From NCBI GenBank assembly GCA_015501585.1, contig JADNRY010000269.1:1-64000 (forward strand): a stretch of DNA of 64,000 nucleotides, given 5' to 3'. The DNA is from Rhodocollybia butyracea. Lineage: Eukaryota > Basidiomycota > Agaricomycetes > Agaricales > Omphalotaceae. Shown piece after piece: positions 21,218-32,289 of this stretch; within the stretch, counting starts at the first letter, position 1; each line of letters begins with the position of its first letter. The position numbers and the translations under genes are program-made. The notes under the pieces were generated by a model. That model saw only the letters and a list, made by a program, of their open reading frames with translations, did no database searches and was not told the DNA's origin.

Positions 21218-21399
21218 TAACGGATAGTAGCAATCTCTGTCCCTCCAGTAAGACAATCCCCAAGCTGCAAGATCTCCATGTTTGCATCATTGCCAACGCA
21301 TGTTCTGGAATCTGCAAAGGTGAGCTCAACACAATCTGTCCCTGGAGAGCCAATATGACAATCTGCATCTGGATCCTCAATTTTGACAATCCAGGGCAT

Positions 21400-21790
21400 G
21401 TTTAGAATCGTTCAGAATGGTCTATCAGTCATCTCTATGCTCCATATGTTCGGGTCACCATCCCCCTCCTTCCCTTGCACTGTACATTAAAGTTAGTAGT
21501 GTAATATGTAATATGTTGCTAAATCCATATACAAATAATTTTCTGCTTCTTGTTGATAACATGTATTGAACAGTTCAATAATACTGAATTCTGAACTGGT
21601 GCTTTTTGCTTCAGAAGTTCTGGGCAGACCCCAGGGAGCCTCAGGGAGCCCCAAGAAAGCTCAGGGGCATTCAGGGACATCCAGGGATCTCCAATTTAAT
21701 TTAAGGTTCCCTAGGATTTGGGGGGTAGACCCTGGCACCCTGGAAGTACCTGTGGTCTTGGGGTGCACTGGGGCCCCTGGTTACACTAAG
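21400..21790. other. Unassigned insert with CAGGG-rich block
   Basis: Sequence between two pieces of the decayed large gene that does not match the family. 21620-21790 is rich in direct CCCAGGGA/TCAGGGA motifs and resembles a short interspersed element, but no A/B boxes, tail or target duplication was identified. Confidence 0.35.
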
Positions 21791-22392
21791 GCCATCTTGG
21801 GCCAATCTATGGTTGCCTGGGCCATAGGGACTTTTTCCTGATGAGTATTGATCTGGATTTTTGCAACACAGAAATATATGTCCTTGATCATGATCATCAT
21901 GTCAATGTAGAGCTGGGAAGGGAGTAGATCTGACGGCTTCATATTATGTTGCTTGTTGCCAACCCAAAGAGCGAGTAGTAGATGTGCAGCTGCACTCAGA
22001 TAAATGAGCTGTTCCGAGAGGGTCATGTCAATGCAGACATAAAGAAGTAGAAGGTACTGATAGAGTTGTTGACCCGATTTTTGGAATGTGCAATGAGATT
22101 CAAGGAAAGTGGGGCTAACATTATCCACACAAGCTTCTCCAAGGGACCAAATCTCTCAAAGCAAGTCATACAAGAGCTTCAAATCCTGCCAATCATTTGG
22201 TTTCAAAAGATTGTTGATGTGATAGCGAGGAACATTATTCCAAACTAGGTGAGCATGAATTGTAGTGATTTTGATATGAGTTCCGAGAACAACAATGCTG
22301 TTCTCGCGCAAGAGGACATTTCTGTCATGTTTAAGGATATGCTTTGTATTTTTATTCCCAGTGAGATTGTCATCTCCAACCTCAAAATTCAT

Positions 22393-22735
22393 GAGTAGGA
22401 GATTACAGAGAAGTTGATAGATTGGTGAAGTAACTGGGAGGGGGTGCTTGAATGTTAAATGTACGATAGCCTCCCCCCTTCAAGATTCACCATCAGAGTC
22501 AATACTCAGAGTATGACAACCACTATTGGCAGCAGCTTTCAGAGCAAGAGAAATGATCTTTGCATGATCTTCACCAGTCTCTTGCTTGCAAGAGCCTGAA
22601 ACCAGGATTGACGTCCTGTATGAAGATTTCTTTCACCTGTAAGCAGCCCAATCACTCCCACAGTATGATAATATAGTATGAAATTGTTGTAAATAGGTGT
22701 AGTACAGGTCTTTGTAGTTGCTATACTGTTTAACT
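22393..22735. other. Upstream remnant of the decayed gene, unassigned
   Basis: Probably further 5' sequence of the large decayed gene, too diverged to read. No independent gene seen. Confidence 0.3.
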
Positions 22736-22739
22736 GATG

Positions 22740-22935
22740 TATATAAGTAAGTAACAACACAAGTACTTGTAAGTATACCTGTAAGTACTTGTAGGTATAC
22801 TTGCAAAGAAACTTGCAAGTCAAGTACTTGTTTCCCACGGTTCCCATCCAAGTCGCAAGTCAAGCATTTTAGGCCACAAGTACTTGTGTGCTGGTTCCAA
22901 GTATACTTGGAACTGGACTTGTGTCCATCTTTAGT
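22740..22935. mobile_element. hAT-like MITE fragment, copy ii
   Basis: Dense CAAGTACTTG and GTAAGTA palindromes followed by GGACTTGTGTCCATCTTTAG, a diverged form of the family terminus. Only the right end is recognisable. Confidence 0.55.
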
Positions 22936-23389
22936 GTTGAATAGAAGAATGATGGTTATGTAGATTCTTTTTCAAGCGAATGGCAAGTCTGTGGTGGCAG
23001 GGATGAAAATGGACAGTAGAGGTGTGAATGTCGATGAAAGAATGTGAAAACAATGTGTCGGCAATAAGATGTCTGGCAGTACAGCTGCACTGGCAATGGA
23101 CCAAAAAAAGTCTTTAAATGCGATGGATTGATGTCGACAAGTTCAGATGATGATTGGTGAGAAAGACAACTGCAAGTGAAGAAAATGGCTGAAAAAGAAC
23201 AGTGCTGATGGTCCAAAAGAGTATGAAAGCACAAATCACACTCATCACCATAATGAGGTGGGAGATCCCAACCTCAGTGAGAAGTATCGCAGAGAACATG
23301 AGTGAATACAACTGAGTAGCTATGAACATGCATGAAAGGCTATATACTGATGGCGAATTCCGGCCCGGAACACCACGATCCCCTACTCC

Positions 23390-23745
23390 AACCCATATCA
23401 CCACGGCCCAGGGTATCTTTCCTTGCAGGAAAATGTCTGGGAAAAGCTGGTGGATTTTTGATCTTTCACAACAAATTATGTCATTTTCTCGACCGTAAAA
23501 GAAATCGGGAGATGATCGGAAATGGTTTTTTGGCCTGAAAAACCATTTCCGATCATCTCCCAATTTCTTTTGCAGCTGAGAAAATGACTTAATCTCAAGT
23601 GAGAAAGAAAAATTACAAGAAAAAATGACAAAGGGGATAAAAAACATTTCCCAAAATGGAAACTCTTGGTGAAAAGAAATTATTCCCACCCCTTTTCACA
23701 GTCTTTTTCCAGCAATGGAAAAACACCCCAGCCCGTGGTGTATCC
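23390..23745. mobile_element. Fold-back element with long imperfect inverted arms
   Basis: Arms 23481-23530 and 23538-23587 pair almost perfectly: a 34-bp inner stem with one mismatch, a 6-base mispaired block, then TCATTTTCTC/GAGAAAATGA. They are separated by a 7-base loop. Similarity continues outward in degenerate form to CACCACGG (about 23391) and its complement CCGTGGTG (about 23735). No coding content and no target duplication identified. Confidence 0.7.
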
Positions 23746-24044
23746 TTGTATTGGTGTTCACTTCCTCCCCCCCTTTCCCTTTTCCTTACCCTTTCTTTCT
23801 TTTCTAAAGTAGAGAGGGGATGTCAAGCTTCATGCGCATCTACACACAAAACTTGTCATATTATCTAAGTATCTTTCCTGTATATAAGCTACATACTCAT
23901 ACTGAGACAAAATAGAGATCTCTTTCTTACCAACCACTGCTTCAGCGCTTCGGAGTTACCTCCCAGAGACGTATAGGGCCTGGCTAAATCTTAGGCAGGT
24001 CCCCCGTCGAACTCGATACTTCAATCCGAGTGCAAACTAAATTG
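23746..24044. other. Intergenic, nothing assigned
   Basis: Pyrimidine-rich start followed by AT-rich sequence; no gene or repeat unit recognised. Confidence 0.4.
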
Positions 24045-25240
24045 AATTATCACACTGTACATTTCATAAAATTTCCCGAGGCAAAAAGACAGTTCGAATG
24101 CACCTACGTACCAACGTACATTGCGGGGCAGTTTGAAGACCATTCTGGCCATCTAGGCAGGAGGTAGTAGTATCGTTATAGAGTAAGCTGAATATCGCTC
24201 ACGTTAGATATCCCCTTCCTTGACAGATTGCACATGCACTTAAAGCGCTATAATCAATAATACACAATTGAACAAGTCAAAGATGTCTACGAGTCCAAGT
24301 TATCCGCAGGTACTCGCAGGTATGTCTACCTGCGGATCCCGGTACCTGTTTCCCACAGATCCGTACGGGTCACGGGTATCGATCCAAGGAAATTTATGCT
24401 ACCTGCAGGTACCTGCAAGTATTTGTGGGGTGGGCAGGAATAAATTTTTTTCGCTCAAATAAGAGCTGGAATATGCTCTCCTCTATGCACTAGACCTTGT
24501 CTGAGCAGCATATGTGTCCACCTAGCATGTAGCAAGTCACAAGTGGCTATATGCACTGTAGTACACTATACAATGATGATAAATATAGTCCCTCTTTAAC
24601 TTCTGTGGCTTGTATCAGTAAAGGACCACTGTTCTCTACCCACATCATGATTTGTTCTAGCTACTAGGCACCTACTGAGTGTCTCACAGTCATACCTTAC
24701 ATATAGTAACCATTTTATTAGTATTGTAAGTACTAAATACTTGCAGGTACTCACAAGTAACTTGTGAGTACCTGTGTTCATTGGGATCTGCAAGTACCTG
24801 TGAGTACCTGCGTTAAAATACCTGCGGATCCCGGTATCCGTTTCCCACGCATCCGTACTGAGGCCCACAGGTACCCGTGCAACGGATCCGGGTATACCTG
24901 GATCCGGACTCGTGGACATCTCTAGAACAAGTGCAGTCATCTCCACTGCTTGGACTGTACTTCGCGTTTCTTGCACATCGATGATATAGCCTTTGAGCAG
25001 CATCAAATCACATTAGTAAACAGGAAGCAAAGAATTAAAAGACACACTGTGATCGGTGCTGCATACAGCTTCCAAGTACCCTGTGACTTGACAGGGACTT
25101 TGTCCTAGCGAGTTGATAGACTATGTAGTGAAACAAGCTTCAAATATGAGATAGTCATTGGAGATGTTAATACTCACCCAGCTAAGTATTACGCTGCAAA
25201 CCGGGACATCGGTTAGGCTCGACATGAGTGAGAACCAACT
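24045..25240 (-). pseudogene. Decayed duplicate of the Cys-rich single-pass membrane protein gene
   Basis: Matches 26885-27440, the 5' half of the intact gene at 26031-27245, including the ectodomain exon: CATCQG in the intact gene, here CAICQG near 24215. The start codon is lost (the intact gene has atggca, this copy has a changed sequence near 25050), stops lie in the coding stretch, and a 647-bp hAT-like MITE sits inside (24278-24924). The 3' half with the membrane segment is absent. Confidence 0.7.
24278..24924. mobile_element. hAT-like MITE, complete copy iii (647 bp)
   Basis: Inverted ends AAAGATGTCTACGAGTCC (left) and GGACTCGTGGACATCTCT (right) are flanked by an 8-bp direct duplication GAACAAGT (24270-24277 and 24925-24932). 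The paralogous sequence at about 27110-27125 carries the target once (gttgaacaagtgca), proving insertion. Eight-base duplications and a TAGAGATG-like terminus fit hAT elements. The interior is made of CAAGTAC/GTACCTG palindromes; no transposase. Confidence 0.88.
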
Positions 25241-25379
25241 GAGGGATGTTGGTGAGAAACCGTGAGATAAGAGACTGTTTCAAGAGAGAGGTTTACTTGC
25301 ATGCTATGCACAGCAATATACTTCCTGTATGATCATGATAATCTTGAGGCTGTAAAAGAAGGGATGGTGCTTTCCATTT

Positions 25380-25880
25380 ACTTACAGTAACGCGCATATG
25401 CCGAAAAGTTTCCGCCGTTTTATAGGATGTAGGCCGACGTTTGTACCAAGCTGGAAGAACCCTGAGTCAGCACCAGTAACCGGTTGACATTGTGGCTCTG
25501 CCGAGAGAAACTTCATCATCTTCTTGGAAGCACTTCCTGAATGGAGGATCGTGGATCCCGGACTGCAAGTGGCTGCAAAAATTGAAAGTTTGCATACATC
25601 TCATTAATTTGAGCTTGGTCATCTCATAGCGGAGCAATGGGCGCAGAGCGGGGAAGAGGCGATGGGTGGCAAAGTATACTGGTGGTCGCATGGGTTCATC
25701 TGGGATTCTGGGAACTGAGGATGGCAATGTGAACTTTAATCAAGGCCCGATCAAGGCCCCAAGATAATTTTGACAAAAATACTCGCCTTGATGCTCATGC
25801 ACTACCAGTGCCTGGTCTCATGATTGTTTTAAGTAACAGTATCGACCTGGGACCTGACAGCTCAGTTGAAGTATTGCATC
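25380..25880 (-). pseudogene. Duplicated 5' end and promoter of the DenD-like gene
   Basis: Collinear with 29094-29600. The start region (gttgacattgtggctctg) matches the ATG region of the intact gene at 29158, but only a few codons remain. The rest of the gene is deleted between about 25250 and 25460. Upstream sequence including agcggagcaatgggcgcaga is conserved. Cannot encode an enzyme. Confidence 0.75.
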
Positions 25881-26030
25881 TAAAGCTCTCACGTTTTCAT
25901 ACAGGGAGGTGAGATGCCCAGTCACCAGTGAACCCAGCTCCAAAAATGAACAAGTTTATTTCGGTCAAACAGTACCGCCATGCAGTGGGGTCCTGGACGG
26001 GAGCCAAGCAGTATCGAGCTCGACTCATTT

Positions 26031-27245
26031 TCATACTATTGTTCCGTCCTCGTACGCAGGGGGTTGTATGTACCGACTCATTTCTATCGTAAGATTTTCC
26101 ATTCTTGCTTCAATCTCCTGAATCCGTGTCTGCAGTGGGTCCCTAGTACCGGTATTTAGATAGCTGGATTCGCTGGCATGCTGCGCTGTAACCTGTGATT
26201 GCTGAGGTTCGAGCATGTTTTGAACTAGCTCCTCCGTTCTGTGTTGTAATTCTGCCCGCTTTGTGCTGGTAAATTGTCTAGTGCTGTCTGTAGTGGGGAG
26301 GGTGTAGGGAACTGTAGCTGTTTTAGAAGTTATCAATCAGAATTCAAGACAATTTTGACAGAATACACACTATCGACTGATTTTCCAGTTCCGGCCTGCT
26401 TTTGTTCAGTGCACCTTTTTCTCTTCCGCAACCACCAGAGTCCAATCCCAAGGGAAACAAGCAAGGCGAGTGCTCCAATCACGCCACCCACTATTGCCCC
26501 GAGTTCTGTTGTTTTGCCACTTGTGTTGCTTGGAGAGGTCATTGCCTTAGGTTTTCCAGTGCTGGAATCGGATCCAGTGGCTTTGGCAGGTGCAGTACTA
26601 GTATTAGTAGAGCTGGAAGGTACAGTACTAGCAGAGCTGGCGGAGGAGGATACTTCTGGAAATACTAAGGGACTCGCTGTTCAATAGGCTGGTTTTAGAT
26701 TGAGGAATGCAGAGCCCACCTCCTTGAGCTTGCGCGAGCGTGATATTAAACGCTGCGTCAAAACCCTGGTAGACTTTAGGGATCAGCCCAAATGGATGGA
26801 TGGATGGATGTAGTATACATGCTAAAACGTACGTCGGATATATTTTGGAATGCCCAGTGTGGAATAGCAGTCTCAGGCGGGATGGGGTTCGGGTAACTGC
26901 AAATTTCTTGAATTCTCTGGAGGCAAAAGGACAATTTGAATGCACCTACTTATCACTGTATACTGTGGAGCAATTTGAGGACCATTGTTTCCATCTAAGT
27001 AGGAGGTAGTGGTATCGTTATCGACTAAGTTGAATATTGCTCACGTTGTATATACTATCCCTCTGAGTCCTTGACAGGTCGCACATAGACTTATAGCGCT
27101 ATAATACACAGTTGAACAAGTGCAATTAGGAGTTGGTACATCATTTGTGTAAACCCCCGAGCCTAAATGGAGAGGATCGATCGTGAAGCCTTTGAGCAGC
27201 TTCAAGTCGAATTAGACAGCCAAGAACTACAAGACATACTGCCAT
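26031..27245 (-). CDS. Single-pass membrane protein with Cys-rich ectodomain
   Basis: Likely plasma-membrane protein of a type common in Agaricomycetes; no enzymatic role known. A short hydrophobic N-terminus (MAVCLVVLGCLIRLEAAQ, ATG at 27245) suggests a signal peptide. The ectodomain contains CTCSTVYYSAISLCATCQG (about 27105-27050) and, after introns, FDAAFNITLAQAQ. A Ser/Thr-rich stalk (about 26680-26560) leads to a membrane helix GAIVGGVIGALALLVSLGIG followed by WWLRKRKR as stop-transfer. The cytoplasmic tail includes a heptad-like segment (TRIQEIEARMENLTIEM) and ends PPAYEDGTIV, with the stop at 26031. Intron borders between 27145 and 26700 are not all resolved, and one junction near 27140 is awkward, so the 5' model is tentative. 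A decayed duplicate lies at 24045-25240. Confidence 0.6.
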
Positions 27246-27929
27246 CGGTGCTGCATACCGCCCCTAAGTACCCTGCGACTTGACAGGAACTTTGTCCTAG
27301 CGTGTTGAGAGACTGGGAGGAAAATAAGGTTTAAATATAAGAGGGTCGTTGTAAACGCTGAATATTAATACTCGCCCACTGAAATAATGATATGTCGCAA
27401 CTAGGGACAGACACGGTTAGGCTCGACATGAGTGAGGTGTGGTGGCAAGATCTTGATAGGCGCCAACAGGGAATCAATCACCGCGATTAGTATAGTAGTA
27501 ATTGAGAATGTTCCAGTGGGCGAGGGAAAAAAGAGTAGGATGAAGTCCGATATTCAGCAAAGCAAATTTGAGGCGAGTGGTGCTTTGTTTTTCTTTAGAG
27601 ATTCCAGGGCAGTGATAGCAATTAATATTGCTGTCCCAAACCCGCAACGTCGAGATATCTCAGCTCTGATGCAGGATCCTACGGTCGATGGGCATGTATC
27701 ATCACTCGAGCGCAGCTTCAAGTTCGGCACTAAATATACGACTCCGATTTGTTAATATACTATAATGAGATGATGCAACGGACCTCATCGAACACAGCGG
27801 GCCCGTGGCTCTTTTCAAAGGATGGGTCGGAGGCTCCAAATTCAGATTTGATTAACTTGATCACACCTCCATACTACTACGATGATATTTGTACATACAC
27901 GGTATTTTGTTGTACTTGGAAAAATGATC
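27246..27929. other. Intergenic region shared in part with the left duplicate
   Basis: 27246-27440 matches 25050-25215 and probably holds promoter sequence for the membrane-protein gene. 27440-27929 shows a 107-codon plus-strand frame without recognisable features; I leave it unannotated. Confidence 0.4.
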
Positions 27930-29158
27930 TTAAGCACGTCCCGCCTCCACGTCCTTCTTGAACTTCTCCACGATCGGCAATATGCCACCCTTGTCTGCTT
28001 TAAATCCCAAGCTCAACGCATACGTGTTGTCGAACCTCTGCGGCCAAGAATCTACCAATCTCTTTGTCGGGGGATCATCCTCAAACTTGATCAACCTGAG
28101 TGCCTCTTCCCCACCAACCTGCCGCAACGCTTCGATCTCTTCGCGGATCGTCGCTGTAAAACCAGGCGCGCAAACCACCCTGGTGTGTTTAGGAAAAGCA
28201 GAGCTGGAGATATGTTTAGCGTAGATTAGGTTATGGGTTACAGTTTCTGGGCTGGAAAACCAGACAGGAAGGTCGAGTTCCGGAGAAGAGAGGTCGGTTC
28301 CGACGGGGCAGGTAGCAGGGAGGCCTTTCAGTGGTTCGCGAACAATTCCTGTATTAGAACGTGAATCAGAGCTTTTCAGTGACGGATAAGAGTTTTCGAA
28401 CCTGACATGAAGGAAGAAGAGGCACCAGTAGGCGCCCCGGAACGGATTGCAATAGTAGGAAGCCGGAGAACCCGTCCGTCTACATACCCTCGTCTGGAGA
28501 ACTCGTTTATAAATAGCTCCGAAGTCAGTTTTCCCAACCCATATGCTCCTTCCGGTGTTGCAACGGTTTCTGGCGTGATTATGTGGGGCTACGACATCTT
28601 GAGACCTTCGCTGTATATGATACAGATGTTTGAGCTCACTTGGGGACCGCCGTAGACCGCACAGGACGAAGTAAAGATGAACTTGATAGGATGCTTAAGC
28701 TGCGATCCATATTTACGCGTAGCTTGAAGTAACTCTCGAACAGAGTCGACGTTGACCTGTAAGATGTCAGAAGGGCCCAGTGGTAATCTTTGCATCGCTC
28801 GTACCTTCAACCCAAAATCGAAATTATCTTCGGACCCTCGAGACATAATGCCATGCATACAGTACACCGTATCAGGAATACCAAAACGAGTATGGAACAA
28901 TGAATCAGTTTCTCCGGGTTTGGTTAGATCAGCTTTGACCGTCAATATATCGGCAGTATCGCTAGCTTTGGTTGGGTTCCGTGGCTCAACTACATCGGTG
29001 ATGATTAGACGAATATTTGGCGTCTGAGGATCTTCAAGAAGCGCTTGAGCCACCTATGGAAAGCATCAGAGGTAATATAAGCATGATTAGAAGACGTTTC
29101 GTACCAAGCTGGCGAGGAAACCTCCAGCGCCGGTAACGAGAACAACGTTGGTTGACAT
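27930..29158 (-). CDS. NAD-dependent epimerase/dehydratase, DenD (D-erythronate dehydrogenase)-like
   Basis: Extended short-chain dehydrogenase that in the closest family oxidises D-erythronate-type sugar acids with NAD; cytosolic. Exon 1 (29158-29105) encodes MSTNVVLVTGAGGFLASL with the GxxGxxA/G dinucleotide motif. The intron 29104-29054 ends at catag and exon 2 continues VAQALLEDPQTPNIRLIITD. DTVYCMHGIMSRGSEDNFDF and FIFTSSCAVYGGPQ follow. The next intron runs to about 28594 (GGPQ joined to PHIITPE), then AYGLGKLTSELFINEFSRRG carries the catalytic Tyr-x3-Lys (YGLGK). LRLPTIAIRSGAP, an intron near 28348-28407, IVREPLKGLPATCPVG and the C-terminal VDSWPQRFDNTYALSLGF complete the family pattern. 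The frame is intact and ends at 27930. A 5' fragment duplicate lies at 25380-25880. Substrate is inferred from family resemblance only. Confidence 0.85.
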
Positions 29159-30348
29159 TGTGGTTCGGATGAGAGAAACTTCGTCATCTCATTGGAAAGA
29201 CTTCCCGAATGGGGTATCCGTTGATCCTGGACAGCTGATCATCGCGCTAGCGGTTGCAAAAAATTGAATGCTTGCATTGGGTACATGTACATTGTCGTTA
29301 ATCAGTGTTTACTTGAGCTCAGACATTTCATAGCGGAGCGATGGGCGCAGAGCGGGGAAAGGTGGTGATTGGTGGCAAAGTATACCAAGGGTCGCTTGGC
29401 CTGGTAGCTGAAGCGCGTGGGTTCATCTGGGATTTTAGGAACTGAGGACAGTGTGGAATTTAATCAAGGCCCGAAGATGATTAGACAAAAATACTCACCT
29501 TGATGCACGACTGCCTGGTCTCATGATATCGTTTCAAGTAACGATATCGACCTGGGACCTGTCCTAGACACTGACAACTCAGGCTGAAAGCTTTTATGGA
29601 GGCATCAAACTAAACCCACTATCAGTTCCTTGTCGGTCCCTGAAAACTTGCGTCTGATAATTGATTTTTGCTCGTGAAGTTACGCAAGTTGAAGTACATG
29701 GGAGAGTCGGAACAGGAAGGCACGGAACAAAGTCAAATTCAGAAGGTTAGTGACCGTGAGAATCGTCAAATCACGACTAGGCAGCAGAGACTGGTTCGAG
29801 TCTATGAGAATCGAAACCCTTTCTTGCAACTTCTGATGACCCCACAAACTCGTCCATTTGCTGTATATTCTCTTCGCCAGAGCCGGAGATAAAGGCATTG
29901 TATCTGGAGAACGGCGGTGCATTTTCTTAGCGCTTCAAGCGTCAAAAGACCCATATTCAATTTTTGGAAGGGGCAAAGTTGCGCGTTCCAACTAGCTGGT
30001 TCCCTCTCTCTTGTTCTGGACTCTTGGAATTCAAAAGGGAAGATGAAAGGAACGTTCATCCTAATTCAAGAAAACAATCACTGCAAGCGCACATAAGCTT
30101 TTTCCTTCCTCATGATCATGATATTGTGGTCTATTGTGGTGCGTACAAGTTGCCGTTTACATACATTGTATTTTTTTTCCATCACATGAATTCATGTATC
30201 CACCGTTGAATGATGAACAAATTGTTCTTGAATCTCGACCTAAAGGACTCCACGGAGAAGCCCGATCTGCTATGTGTCTCTGCATGTATATAAAATGGTT
30301 CCGATTTTTGAGTGTCGAGCAGCTGCAACTTGCTTCTCTCCGTCTACG
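29159..30348. other. Intergenic; divergent promoters
   Basis: 29159-29600 is the upstream region duplicated at 25490-25880. The remainder up to 30348 separates the divergent DenD-like and seven-helix genes. Small frames here show no motif. Confidence 0.45.
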
Positions 30349-32003
30349 ATGATTACGACGGTAAAGGCAGAACTTGGCGGAACGGCTATAGATTGTTTGG
30401 TATACGGTAAGAATTCCACTACGACTACAACTCTATGGTCTATTTCTACACTTACTATCTATTTCAGGCCTCTTCATCTCGATCTTCGTCCAGGCCGTCC
30501 AAATCCTTTTTAACAGGAAAGTCTATGACCGTACCTCCATTGTGCTCGCGTGCACAACATTCTCCCTGTTCTGCCTGATTACCTCTGTATGTTTTTCGAA
30601 TTCGAAATTTGTACGCCCACTAATATTCACTAAAGCATCTTGCTCTTGACCTCGACCGGGCTTTTCGAGCGTTCACAAGCAACATTGCGACCCCGAATTT
30701 CCCGAAAGATTACTACAACATACTCAGTGGAGCCGAGGCTTTAGCGAAGAATTCAGCATATGTGACGATTACGCTTATCGCGGATGCTTTCTTGGTATAT
30801 ACGATACAGTCCTCTTGTATTGACACTGACTCGGATATTCTATGCACGTAGATATTCCGTTGCTGGGCTGCATTCGGGGGAAACTATCTGGTAATCATCA
30901 TCCCGTCTGGGTTATACATTGGAAACTTGGGTCAGTATACTTGCTTGTAGTCATTATCACGAACTCAACCCCTCGATACTTCTAGCCACCGCCTGCTGGG
31001 CCCTCGTCACTTTCAAACTAGCCGAAAATGCCTCCACTGGTCCAGTGGTCGTCGCAGAGGTGTGTTTTTGTCTATATCACTATATCATCTGGCAAAAGCG
31101 GATCCTAACTACTGAACTATCAAACATCAGGTCATCTCCCGCGTCAAATTCATGTACATCACTACGCTTTGCCTTAATCTATACTGCAGTCGTACGTGTT
31201 ATTTCAGGCTCTAATTCTGTTTTTACCTCGTGTCTCATGCTCTTTCAGTCGGTATCGCAACTCGGATCTGGCTTGTCCAGAGACGGTCTACAGGTAGTGG
31301 TGGGCACCTGTTAAGAAACACCATAACTATCGTGGTTGAATCCGGTAAACTCCTCGTCTTTTTCTTCACAATCCCTGATTGAGATTCCGTGCAGCCGCCT
31401 TGTATTCAGTGTTCTTGATTATCCTAATCACGAGCGCCGCTCTCGAAAACCCGCTCATGTATGCGATCCTCAACCCCGTGCGTCCTAACCCCTCCAATAT
31501 TAATCTTGTTTTTATCACGTTTCAATTGACTATCTATCCGTTCGTTCGTTTTCAGATGCCAAGTATTATTGTGAGTACCGTTTTTTTGTTATTATTATAG
31601 CCGGATTCCCGTTAATCTCCGTCTTTTTTCTTTCGGTATTGAAGGGTTTCGTGGTACGTCCTGAATTATCATCAAGATATACACAAATTGACCCGTTCCT
31701 ATTCAGTTCGCGTCTATCATAGTTCGCGTAGGCTCTGGACGAGCGTTCTCCACTCAAAACCCTACATGGGGTGGAGCTGCCGTAGCCGCCCAGACACGCT
31801 CGGTTCTCTCTGCTCTGAGATTCGGACCCCCTGCAGGGAGCCACGGCGAGGACAGCACTTTCGACATCGAGACTACTGCGGGTCGCGGAGGCCATTCGAT
31901 TTTGCCAACGACGAGTGTTCATTTTACCCAGGCCAGTGGCGATCATACTTCTGTTTCTGGCTCTGTTTCTGGGGGCTCTGATTCTGGACCGAAAGAAAAA
32001 TGA
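30349..32003 (+). CDS. Seven-transmembrane fungal protein (DUF6533/6534-like)
   Basis: Integral membrane protein of a large Agaricomycete family with a receptor-like fold; ligand and role unknown. ATG at 30349 gives MITTVKAELGGTAIDCLVYG. Introns with good borders lie at 30407-30467, 30587-30635, 30795-30851, 30931-30985, 31060-31130 and further on. Joined exons give hydrophobic segments in order: LFISIFVQAVQILF, IVLACTTFSLFCLIT, AYVTITLIADAFLIFRCW, NYLVIIIPSGLYIG, FMYITTLCLNLYC, SAALYSVFLIILITSAAL and SIIGFVFASIIVRVG. The RCW after helix three is conserved in the family. The cytoplasmic C-terminal tail is Ser/Thr/Gly-rich and ends at TGA 32001-32003. All junctions keep the frame, so the gene looks functional. 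Confidence 0.8.
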
Positions 32004-32289
32004 GTTCCGCCCTCTACGTAGAGCGTAGAGCATCTTTTTTTGTTACTGACGTTTCACTCCTCTCCGAGTAACTTATATGTTCTGAGTTACTTATGTGTAT
32101 ACTATATATTTTCATTGGCAAGGGTGCGAATACACATTCGCATAGTATATGTATTCGTAGATTAAGAATTGGGTCCTGTAATAGGTAATAGCCTGTAGTA
32201 GCCTGTCCATAAGCCTGTAATATCTATGTACCAAGTTTATTTCGGAATACATAACAGTCAGTCGTTGTATCGACTTTTTGATAAAACAT

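Larger units (their letters stand above)
17524..22392 (-). pseudogene. Large protein of an Agaricomycete-expanded family, split and decayed
   Basis: Pieces of one long minus-strand gene, in order. About 22392-22160: KHDRNVLLRENSIVVLG... and NNLLKPNDWQDLKLLYDLL. About 22128-21850: LYQYLLLLYVCIDMTLSEQL, LSAAAHLLLALW and PSQLYIDMMIMIKDIYFCVA. About 21399-21222: TFADSRTCVGNDANMEILQL and GGTEIATIR. R1 copy D interrupts here. About 19390-18885: MPQWNTIARCLKIPAL and WRGDISVANVTVLTTWRLGQ. About 18752-18110: HVIEHVAAHLLFDP, EPCGLCLFPYGTF, SKCVNMVKFKYAVAAAS and, one frame away, APAVWSYNFVAHFKNKH. The segments match a large family I remember from mushroom genomes; its function is unknown and it is perhaps transposon-derived, with zinc-binding Cys/His pairs near the end. 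R1 insertion, a second unrelated insert (about 21400-21850) and a frameshift near 18200 make this copy dead. Confidence 0.65.
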
